Shown here piece by piece: positions 1-10,300 of a stretch of 64,000 nucleotides of DNA. The notes below the pieces were generated by a model that was not told the origin of the DNA, did not search any database, and saw nothing but the letters and a program-made list of their open reading frames with translations. Position 1 is the stretch's first letter; each line of letters opens with the position of its first letter. Source of the DNA: Tyto alba (taxonomy: Eukaryota; Chordata; Aves; Strigiformes; Tytonidae); contig NW_024881327.1 of assembly GCF_018691265.1 (NCBI RefSeq), positions 20,825,936 to 20,889,935 of the forward strand. Reading direction: 5' to 3'. The translations under genes and the position numbers were made by a program.

Positions 1-3000
1 CTGGAGTTCACAAGGAATGTAACTGTAGAGTGGGTAACTACAGGAACAGCAGAAAGACTACTTGTAGCACTTCATCCCAGTTAAGAACACCTTGGTAGTA
101 AGTCATCTGAGGCTTGTGGACAGTTGTGTTTAAATACCATTTATACTACAAGCAACATTTGGCATTTCTTTTGCCCAGAACTGAATTTCCTAACTTAAGA
201 GCAGGAACATTGTTCCATCTCTTCTCTCCCCAGTGTCTTAAATGGGAAGTTCCTAGGAGACAGGTAAATGTTGAAAAGAAGGGATTATTGAAAGCAGTAT
301 ATTAGAAAGAATTACTAGCAATATTTAGTTACATTATTAAACAGAAGTGGGCTACCTGAGGCTACCAGGACTGCAAAGTCTGCTTTTGTCTTCATCTTTA
401 CCTGTCAGCAGATACTACGGCAGATTCCAAGACTCAATACCAACTTCTTATCCTATCACATCCAATTTGGAATTATTTTTCCATTGTAGCTTTAATCCTT
501 GATGTCTCCAGTCCTCACTGCGGATTGCACCAAGATAATTGCACTTCTTGGAGGTACGGTCTTGCAGTTACAACGCAGACAGCTATTACAGCAGTATGTC
601 TGAATCAGTGTTCCCAGTAAAGCGTCAGAGAATCTTCAGTTAAGCCACATGCACCCAGAAATATCTAAGAATACCTACTCTAAGTGCTACTACAGAAACT
701 TTTCACTTACCAGTTTTTGAAAGGTCACTTTTACATATCTTGCAGTAGATGCGGTTGTAACTGTAGTTTAGCTTGGCATCTAGTTGGTATTTGATTGGCT
801 TGATACTTTTACACATACACCACACTTCAAAATCTGCACTGAAATAGTTCACTGTTTCCTCAAAAATGAAAATATTAAAGATGTACTACGTTCCCTAGAA
901 ATTCACATTCTGTACCTCTGCCAAAGTTGATACAGTTTCCGTGAAAAGGAAACTCCCCTCTAGCCTTGTGCCAATAAGACTGTGTAAATAACTGCAGCTC
1001 ATTCTCCACTCCACTAGGATTAGCTACTTTGTAACAAACAGGGTAACTCTTGTGCTTTGCCCAATAGCAGTAGTCAAGCAGTTAGGATGAGATCAATACG
1101 GATGGCTGACTTCCACCTCAATTTGTGAACCCGACATAACTCACACTTTCACTGACTTGTCACAGTTAGCACTCTGCTAGTTTTCTGTCACTGTGTTATC
1201 AGCACCACAAATGCCTAAAACATTCCCTCAACTACTCAGTCATAAGCACTTTGCTAGCAATAATCAGCCAGTTTTTAAAACACATTTGCCACAGAATATA
1301 CAGGTAGTTCACAGGGTAAAATTAAACTCTGTCCACAGATGCTTTTTTCAGGGTCAAGTCAACCACAGTTCTTACTACAACTTTTAATATTTCTTGATGG
1401 ATTACAGTGATTTTATCAGTACTAAGTCCTCATTAGTGTGGAATCTAGTCTTATTCTGTGCAACATTTTTTTTTTTTCTTCAGTATTTGGATTACTATTT
1501 TTGTAAGCATGCAACTAGTGGTATTTTATTTGACTTTGCTGTCTTGAATCCAATATTAGGACAGCAATAAAAGGCTTAGAAAAAGTCTAGAAAAGATACT
1601 GAAGCAGTTCTTGTCCTCATGAATAAGCATACAAGCCACACTTGTTAAAAAAAAAAAAGACATTTTGACTGTGTTCTCAACCCAGCTCAACGCTTCTATT
1701 ACTTTTCAGTGCTGAACTGAATTACTTGCAGAAATAATTCCTCAATGTTTGGCTTCAGTAAAGCATCTGAAAGTTAAGTAGGTGGCAAATTACCAGGGCA
1801 AGCAAATTAAAAACAATATAGTATACATTTAACTTTTCATTCATAATTCTTTTTTCTTTTTAAGGAAAAATATGACTCAATTCAAGCTCATAAGCAACAT
1901 AATTAAGAAGAGTTGTAAAAAACAAGGTAAAAATGGCACAGCTGTATAACTTGAAAAATCAGGAAATCGAAGAAAACTAGGGAGAACAAGCTTGACTCAT
2001 TCACAGCACAGAATCCACTTTTAGCAACATCAAAGGTTACATTTTTTTATCACACCTACTATTCTGTCACAAGGTCCAGAGTCTTTATTGTTTAAAAACA
2101 AGCTTTCATAACTATTAATGCTCTGAAACTTGTGCACTATTGGATAGATATTACAGGGAGCAGTTGAACTAATTTCCACAAATATTGCCATGTTAAGTGC
2201 TCTGCTTCATGGTGTAATAGAACAGGTGCTCTGTTTTAACACTGCAGCAACACCCACTAAATTGTCACTGAAAAATTCAAATTCTCTAGTGGCTAAGATG
2301 CTTGACCTTTCCTTGAGGATACCAAAAGCCTACTTACCTCATTTTGCAGAAAGCAAAAGACACAGTTAGTTTATAGAAACTGATGTCGCTCTAATTCATA
2401 CAATACCTGTATGCTATCTTTCTCCATATTTAAGTTTCTCCTAATCTTAGCCCCTTATACTACTACTAGAGTTAAAGTTTTAAGAAGAGGATAAAAGGTT
2501 ACAAAACTAATGCTTTCTAACAGAAGCCAATGTTTTAGCTTTGGCATGTAACTGCTAAAGAAACAGTCAAGAAGTTGACAAAAAGTAAAAAGCTATTAAG
2601 TAAAACAGTGCTGGAACTTGCATATGAAATACAATAAAACACTCTCCACAACAGGCTTTCGCTGTCCATCCTGATCACTTTCTTATAGCTATTCTCATAC
2701 CGAGTAGAACAATAACTTATTAACAGTCATCAGGGAGCTACTCACTTCACTCTGAAGTTCTCAGCCTTATAATTAAAATTTTTAAGGGGGAGGTGTGAAA
2801 CATTAAGAATTAATCATTAGCACCCCAAGAAGAGCTGAAAATAAGCAGTTACATCACTTCTTGTGCTTTCTATAATTATTTTGCACCTGCACACTTCAAA
2901 AAATAAAATAAAAAAAACAACAAAGCCCTACATAACTATTTTGCATTCAAGCAGTTCAAAACCTTTAACAATTTGAGCATTACAATTCAAATGTTATTAA

Positions 3001-3290
3001 AAATAAAAAAAGTAAAAATAGTTTTATTGTTTAAACCAGCAGTTTAGTATTTAAGTTATGATTTTAAATTAGTTGAGAACCTCAGTCATAGGTCTGTAGG
3101 ATTAAAGTAGCTGTAAGAAAATTCTCCCCAACAGCCATAAACATTTACTAGAAATAATTAACCTGTCTGTTCATATGAAGAAAAAAAACCCAACCCAAAC
3201 TATTTTTTAAGTAAAAACACCATAGACTTCCATACCTTTTACTGCTAAGCTATAGCAAACATAAAACACCCTGTGCAAATAAACCACGTT
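1..3290. other. A/T-rich intergenic DNA, no recognised gene
   Basis: No open frame here resembles a known protein. The DNA is A/T-rich with short poly(A) and poly(T) tracts. The only coding-like hint is a minus-strand segment at 711-838 flanked by an acceptor and a strong donor; it is treated as a finding because the product is not recognised. In vertebrates SORBS2 usually lies on this side of TLR3, transcribed away from it, so non-coding 5' exons of such a gene could be hidden here. Nothing in the sequence proves that. Confidence 0.5.
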
Positions 3291-3299
3291 ACACATCAA

Positions 3300-3560
3300 A
3301 AGCTCCCTGAGGCTTGCGTGACCCGGAGAAAGCCACCCACGCAAGGAAATCCCCTTTGGTAAAATGGCGGAGCAAGAGCAGCAACAACCTGCACGTGCGT
3401 CCTAACGGCCGTTTACACCGGCACGTAATCTCGCGAGAAGAGAGCCGCGAGGCCGGGGGAGGGGCGGGCTGGGGCCTGCCTATAAAAGGAGAGGCGGTGG
3501 TTCGTCTCTCTGTTCTTATCAGAGCGGCAAGGGGGAGGGGGTGGGTTTTTTAGGAACATT
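3300..3560 (+). promoter_or_regulatory. CpG-rich TATA-containing promoter, gene unknown
   Basis: A sharp GC- and CpG-rich block stands out from the A/T-rich left flank. It holds a YY1-like AAAATGGCGGAG (3361-3372), a perfect TCTCGCGAGA palindrome (3429-3438), a GC box (about 3461-3468) and a TATA box (3481-3487). A pyrimidine-rich stretch follows about 25-35 bp after the TATA box, where transcription would start. TCTCGCGAGA elements are known in human CpG promoters, often bidirectional ones. The TATA box orients the promoter rightwards, into the tandem array. The YY1-like site also reads in + orientation but lies upstream of the TATA box, so a second, TATA-less or leftward start is possible. 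No protein-coding exon is recognised on either side. Confidence 0.6.
3481..3487 (+). promoter_or_regulatory. TATA box
   Basis: TATAAAA, 43 bp downstream of the TCTCGCGAGA palindrome and about 13 bp after a GGGGCGGG box. The expected start site, near 3510-3518, falls in a C/T-rich TOP-like stretch, an arrangement seen in translation-related and snoRNA host genes. Confidence 0.55.
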
Positions 3561-4427
3561 TGGGGCGAGGCAAGCCTCATGTGAAAGTATTTGTTGTAGG
3601 AAAGGAGCAGGCCCGGGGGGGGCGGTTGGGCACTGAGCACGGTACTGCTGTTGATGGCTTTGCTGAGGGTCCTGGGTTGTTAACAGGGCTTTCACCGCAG
3701 CGTGACAGGGTGCTGTTTGTAACTGGAATGTTCTGTGTATGGCAGCTGCGTGGCTCATGGCCTTTCTGAAAGTGCTGCAAGATATTAGAAACCTTCATAG
3801 AAATCGTACATGGCCTAAGGGTGGTGCTGATAGAAGGAGCGTGTAGTAGAGGTGGTGTTGGGAGCTGTTGATGTTGACTTCTGACTCTGTGAAAATCTTC
3901 TTCTTGGTAGTGGTGGGTGGGGTGGGTACCTGTGCTTGATCCTGTTTGCTGGGAGGTGGTGGGAGAGCATGAGGGTCTTGCTAAATGAAATACCTTTAGA
4001 AGGTTTTGTAACAATGCAAGAAGGCAACTTCTTGTGGAGGGGAGCTATGGCCAGGTTTGGTGGGTGCCTTAGAGCTCTGCCTCTGCTGGGGAAGTGGCAG
4101 AGTTGTGTTTGGGTGAACTTACAGTCATGACGGGAGGGTGTGGGGCTGTTTGTGAAACCTGCAGTTGGGCTTATAGAAGGGACCAGGTGTGTGTGGGGGT
4201 GATATGAGGGGAGGTGCCCTTATGAAGGGGCAGATGCATGTGAGCATCTCCTGTATGCTGTGAAGGTGATGGGGTACAGGGCATATGTAGTGGGAGTGGT
4301 ATTCACAAACAGCTTGCCTTGTGTTTGGGAGGTGTTTTGGCAGCTTGGATCCTTGCAAAAAAGTTCATGTGGTAGGGGTAGCTTTGCCCAGGAGTGGTAG
4401 TCAACTTTGAGAGTGGTGCTGGCAGAA

Positions 4428-4465
4428 ACTGTGACACAGGGTCTATGTACTGTGACACAGGGTCT
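4428..4465 (+). repeat. 21-bp short tandem duplication
   Basis: The 17-base string actgtgacacagggtct occurs at 4428-4444 and again, identically, at 4449-4465, a period of 21 bp. It is a recent local duplication inside the older array. Confidence 0.9.
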
Positions 4466-6099
4466 GTTCTTGAGCTAAGGTCCTACTCTTGGGAAGCACT
4501 GGTGTGGGTATGTTTTGAGGGAAGGGAGTCTTAAGGTTGGAAGGTGTTATGTGGGGTGGATGTCTTCGTGTGGCCTGAGTTTGCTGTGGGAGTGGCAGGA
4601 GGGTGCAGTGGTGTTCACAATTGACGTAAACTGTGGAGTTCTGGAAATAAGAGAAGGGAATGCAGAAAGGGAACCTGGTCCAGGAGTGGTGGATATGTGA
4701 GGGTGATACAGTAGACAAGAATGTGCAGTGGTGATAGCAGCTTATAAAGTGTTGGGGTTGTAGAAGAGAAGGTGGGGGAAATCTGTGAGCAGTGGTGCAC
4801 AGCTTCTGTGCGCTGTGGAAGGTGCAGGGTTATGCAGTGGCATTCTAAACTAAGTGCTTGAGGTTTGGTGGGGCATAGAGTCTGGTGAAAAGGAACTTGG
4901 GGTGGAGCAGTGCCTTACTGGACAGAAGCAGATGCCTGATATGCAGTTTGTTTGTTGTAGAGGTGGCAGGAGTGTTTAAGTCCCTTTTGTCCGAAAGGGC
5001 TCATGGTCTTTTTCAAAGGAATCCTCCGGGATAGGGTGTAGCTTCCCCAGAGAGGGACAGTGCTTGTGTGTCCCTTTTGTATGCTGTGGAGATGATATGA
5101 AAAGGATGAGTGTGTGGTGGCAATGACCTTTACGAGCTTAAAAGCCCTGTCTTTGAGGCGAGCTTAGATTTTAAAGAAAAGTGGTATGCGGTGGGGGTGG
5201 GAGGGAATCCTTCTGAAGGACTGGCAGATGCTTTTGTGGGTGTCATGGGTGGAAAGAGTGTATGATGGTATTCATAAGGTAGGGGAGTAGTTTTTGGGCA
5301 GGCTTGCACTTTTGTGGGAATTGAACTGCTGGTAAGGAGTGTGACTTTGTGCAAGAGTGGCACATCTTGTGAGCAGTGTCCAGTTGCTGTGGGACCGGTA
5401 GAAATGGGGCTGTGGGAGTGTTCAGAGGCTGAGTGTCTCCTGTTTGAGGCAGACTTTGGGGTTTGTGGAGAAAGCACCCATGGGAGTATGGCAGGAAAGG
5501 TACATGCTGGTAGGTATATACCTCTCGCTGAGTGCAGAGGGGTGTAGGTGAAGCAGAAGGTATGATGGCATTTCCAAGTGAAGCTCCTGAAGTTTGAGAA
5601 GCATTTGGATGGGCTTAGACTCCCAAGATAGGAACTGCTTGGGGAATGAAGAAAGCCTTGTCCAGGAATTTCAAATACCTGTGTGGCTTCCATGTGCTGT
5701 GAGGGTGATGGGGTCAGCAGGAGCGTACAATTGCATTTGCAGGCTGGCTGTCTCGTGTTTGGGTGGCCTCATGTCAGCAGAAGGGACCTGTTGCAAGGTT
5801 TGGAGCCTTAGCTGTGGTGGGGGGCAAAGCCTGTGTGCTGCTGCCATTTGTGGACGTGGCATGAGTTTTGCTGCAATGATGTTTGTGAACTAAATAGTGT
5901 TTGTATAGGCTTAGACTGTGAAAGTGTCCACTGCAGAAAATATTAGCCTCCCCTAGGAGGGACAGATGCCTGTGTGAAGTTTACAAGGTCTGTGAGGACA
6001 GCAGAGCTGGCAGGAATGTTCAGTGGTAATAGTGTTTATGAGCAAAATGCCTTATATGAGAGGCATTTGGGTGGGTTTGCAGCCTCTGGAAAAGGGATC

Positions 6100-6120
6100 G
6101 GGGGGGGGGGGGGGGGGGGG
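6100..6120 (+). repeat. poly(G) run of 21
   Basis: An uninterrupted run of 21 G lies inside the tandem array, on the strand that is G-rich throughout. Such a run can form a G-quadruplex. Its exact length is prone to sequencing error. Confidence 0.9.
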
Positions 6121-7330
6121 AGATTTGCCCAGAAAGAGCAGATGCCTTTGGGGGTGTCAAAGTCAAGTGTGTTGTGGTAGCATGGGTTCATGGGCTGAGT
6201 TATTCAGGCAGGTTTGCAGACTTGTGAGAAGGGAGTTGTTGGGGGGGAGGGCAGCCTTCTATACGACTCACACATGCATGTGTGCAGCTTCCATATGGTG
6301 TGAGGGTGGTGGGGGCGGCAGGAGAGTGCAGTGATGATATTCATGAGCTGAGTGCTTCATATTTGGGTGGGCTTTCCTTCCAAGAGCGGACTTGTTATTT
6401 GGGGGGGTCCTTACCCATGAGCTAAGTGCCCCGTGTTTGATCAGGCTTGTCATCTTCTGAAAGGTGGTCCTTTGGAGGGGAGTAGCCACCCCTAGGTGGG
6501 GCAGAAGTGTGTATGTAGTTTCCATCTTCTGTGAAGATGACATTGGTGGCTGGAATGCGTGGCAGCAGTGGCACTGAGGCATGAAAAGAACGGTGTTTGT
6601 GAGAGCTTATACTTTCAACAGGGGACCCTCTGTCAAGGGACAAATCTTCCTCTGGAAGGTCTGAAGTAAAGGAGGGAATCCAGGTCATGCACTGGCAGTC
6701 ATGTTCACAAGCGAAGTGCTTCATGTCTGATTGTGTTTTAATTTTTTTTTTTTTTTTTTTTTGTGACAAAGGGATTGTTGTGGGAGAGCCTTGTTCAGGT
6801 ATGAATGCCAGTGCACAGCTTCCACCTGCTGTGACTGTGGTGTGGTGGCGACAGTGTTCATAAACTTGAATGCTTTGTTTTGCACAGGCTTGTAGCTCTA
6901 TGGAAAAGGGCGCTCAGGTGGGAGTATCCTCCTGAAGGAAGGGCTGGGGATGTGTTGTGAGGAGCCTTGTCTAGGGATAACAGGGGATTGTGGCAAGACA
7001 TATGGGGGGCAAGAGCTTGTTGTGGTGATGGCATGAGTGAAGTGAAGCCTCTTTGGGCAGACTTGTAGATATGCAAAAATGTATGTTCTGTGGGGTAAGG
7101 AGGGAGCCTTGTCCTGGAATGACCACTGCCTTTGGGCAACTTCCATTTGCTCTGTGGGTGTTGTAGGCAGCTGGAGTGTGAGTGCAGCATTTATGCTGGG
7201 GGGGTGGATGGGTGGGGGTGTTCATTTTTGAAAAAAGGCCATTCCAGCATGTGGGAATGGGTGGGGGGACACCCTTGCCTGTGAGTGGCAGACGGCTGGA
7301 ATGATGGCATAAGCTGCAGGAAGGATGGCA

Positions 7331-10300
7331 TGAAGTTCTTACTAAGGGGTAGTTAACTTCCCACCTGCCTTTCCTACATTTTACATTTATTTACAGGGAG
7401 AAGTGAAGGAAGCAACAACCTTAGCAACAGCTAACATCTCATATTATCTTACCCTCTATGTGCTTTTTCAGTGCTGTTTTTCTTAGCTGCATCTTAGACT
7501 GAGGCACCTTTTTCTGGAGTATTCCACCCACTTGAACCCCTCTTTAAAACAAGTTCACAGCAAACTACTGTAGCCCACATCAGCCTTTAGCTTCTATTCC
7601 GACTATTCTCTTGTGACTCCCTACTGTAGAACACCTGCTTTTAGGACTATTACACTGTTTTGTCACTTATCTTCCCCATCCTTCTCTGCTTTATTACTGC
7701 CTAACAGAGGCACAAGCTCCACATTGCCCAGACATCTCGCATCCCCTCTCAGCACCTACCTGTTTCCAGTCTCTTCAACTCAGCAGGGTCTTCTGCTTGC
7801 TGCTACTTTTATGCCACATTCCCATGGAACCAGGAGGGTGAACTGGAGCAGTTAGGCTTTTGCAGGCTGATTCCCTGGAGCTCCAAGTCCTTGTGGTGCC
7901 TGGAAGGCTCAGCTGATATACTATGGCTGACTGTAATTCCCAGTTTAGGAATCTCTGACTTTGTTCTGTCTAATGCTGGTGGTCTTTTTAGAATTTGGAC
8001 TGAGGTTAGTCTGGGTTATAATTTAACTTGATTGGTATGAAACTGCTTTCATTCCAAATATTGCCCACTGTGCCAAGCACACTGTTATACTTGGGATGTT
8101 CACAGGCAGGGCAAAGGTGACTGATTAATGTCTAAATTTTTGTTTGCTGTGGAGGAAAGAGGTGGTCAGTAAAAGTTGAAATAAAGGGGAAAAGTCTAGA
8201 CAAGTGTGGTACTCTAACATCCAAATCCTTTTTACTTGAGATGTAAGTTAAACGATCGTACTTCTGAAAACTTACTAACAACAGTAGCACTGGAGGAATT
8301 GTTACAAAGTAACTTTATGTTGAAAGCTGCAATTAATGATTGTATGGATTTACTGATTCTGAAAGATAATATGTATGCTGTTTAACTTACCTTAAAAAAT
8401 AATATTGTTTTACATTAAGTTATTTTTCATGGCTGTTTAGAGTTTTCTTAGATGTTATTACAAAAGTATGCTGCACCAACAGGTAAGGATGTGACCTGTC
8501 TATTGTTACTTTTTTAAAAAGGAGTTTGTGTTCTTAACAGTACTGTTTTGAAGACTTCTCTCAGCTGTGTTGTTACTCAGCTATGCTGGGTTTATAGATC
8601 TTAGATTCTGAAATGCACATGCTGACCCAGTTTATTGAAGGAGGCAAGTGTCCTGTGAGGTGCTAAACTGGATTCTGCTTGATGTTGTGCACTCCAGATT
8701 GGTGTGATGTTGGCATGCACTGCTAACTTTGTTTCACTGAAACCAGGTTTATCTTTAAATGCCTTAAGGTAGTACTTCTGGGATCTGTAATTGCTATGGT
8801 AATTCTGCTCTTGAAGTAGGCTTATGAGTACACCTACACTCATAGCTATTCAGGCAATTTTTGTGGCTGCAGATACAGTTCATGATGTAGGAATCAGTAG
8901 GAAGATGTGCAACGGTTTTGTTTAACTGCATTTTTTTATGGGAACAGATTGTTCACTCTGTTCCTTTTCAGATATAAAACTCTGGATGAGAAAAGCAATC
9001 TGCCTTAATTATACTCTTAAGGGTTTCACTGTGTCAGGTAGAAAACTGTGAGCCAGCTGTTGAGGGTCTACCCTTGCCTCTTAGGAAGATAGTCTGAATG
9101 ACGCAGTTTGAACCACAGCAAAGAGCTTATGAAAAGGAGATATTGCTGCCATCAGCAGTCCTGTCTCAGTGAACAGTTCAGTGAGGTAAATGTGTAGTAC
9201 TGGAGATGACCAAATTCCTTCTTCATCTGTTCCTAAATAGCAATGGATGACTTGCAGCAAATACCCCTTCTCCTTGCCCCAGCACAAAAATTTAGAAACT
9301 CTTACATTTTTACTGCAACTGGGATGAAGCATAAGGTGCAGAGGGCACCTTTTAAACTACTCTGAGTCAATTTAGAAATCTATGCCATCTTCTAAAGGTG
9401 TCTTGCCTTCCCAAAGCAGCACACTTTGTTATTTTTTTCTGTGCTACCATTTGCTTTGTATGAAAGTAGGCTCTGTTTTGTCTTTCTCTGAAGCTGTTTT
9501 GGTTTTGTGGATACCAAATAAGATTGAAGGAATGCTTTCTGACTTGGGTAATGTAGACTTTGAAATTCTTCACAGATGCCGTAATATAGCCTCTATAGAA
9601 AGCTGCATTTAGGTATCTTCTATTTTAACTGAAAAATCTCCTATGCTCTGTCCTACTTAATCTGTTAGCAGCATTTGGATGAAAAGGATGATTGCCCTCA
9701 AATGTATCATGTATTACTTTCAGCTTGACCTTTTTGTACCACAAATAGTGACTCACCTAAAGAGCAATGACTGATTGTATTGCACTGTGACAAAGTTTTT
9801 GCTAGCCTGACCTTTCAGTGGGTACAGTGCCTTATATGCACAGGGTTTTCAGGATCCAATAGGATCAACAAGTGAGAAAGTAAATTTGGTGCTTAGTTAC
9901 AAACATTTGTGCTTGATTAAAGATCTTTACATTGTAATTAAATGATATTTTTGTACGAGTTGCATAACAGAAGGGAAGGATGCAGTGATGTGTTACAATT
10001 ACAGATAAAATCTGTAGACTGTGTTTAGTTATGTTTAGAAAGCAATGGATCCTTTGCCTAAAATTCCAGATTACTTTTCTTGCCTTTGCTAGTAACTGTC
10101 ACCTAGTATGAGCAGCAATCGGAAAGGTACCAAAAGGACACAAGGGGGAAAATGTGAGTAAAACACACTGATTTAACTTTTACGTTGCTGTCTCTTCTTT
10201 ATCAGGACTCCTTTCGTTGTACATTGCCTTTGAAAAACAATGAAAGGGTAAACTCTAAAGCAGACATAATGTTTGATTAACAGTTGGAGTGCTGTGTTTT

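Larger units (their letters stand above)
3700..7330 (+). repeat. degenerate ~150-bp tandem array, G/T-rich
   Basis: A diverged unit recurs along the + strand. Its core resembles attcatgagctgagtgcc followed by ttgtgtttgggtgggcttg, and is preceded by a block like tgctgtgagggtgatgggg. Copies of the core are seen near 4298, 4613, 4728, 4838, 5115, 5266, 5420, 5565, 5722, 5875, 6024, 6178, 6334, 6410, 6575, 6700, 6853, 7030 and 7185. Between 5115 and 6334 the spacing is 145-157 bp. The + strand is rich in G and T and poor in C throughout, which explains the many spurious minus-strand open frames rich in His, Pro and Thr. No frame is conserved from unit to unit, so the array looks non-coding. It starts within a few hundred bases of the TATA promoter and ends abruptly near 7330. 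Confidence 0.7.

Noticed and set aside
114..305. Mini-exon on the + strand (cccag | 30 bp | gtaaat at about 232-261)
   Set aside because: Splice-like signals alone bracket too little sequence, and no partner exon was found.
3364..3405. Fourteen-codon mini-frame ATGGCGGAGCAAGAG... in the first promoter
   Set aside because: It lies upstream of the TATA box, overlaps a YY1-like site and stops after 13 residues. It is better read as a regulatory motif than a gene.
6328..6356. Box C/D snoRNA-like motifs (GTGATGA followed by CTGA) in the array units
   Set aside because: The two boxes are only about 10 bases apart, too close for a C-to-D guide segment, and GATGA is not kept in most units. An H/ACA fold could not be tested by eye.
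3577..7225. Many minus-strand frames (His/Pro/Thr/Ser-rich) across the tandem array
   Set aside because: They arise from the G/T strand bias of the repeat. No frame is conserved between units and none has start or splice support.
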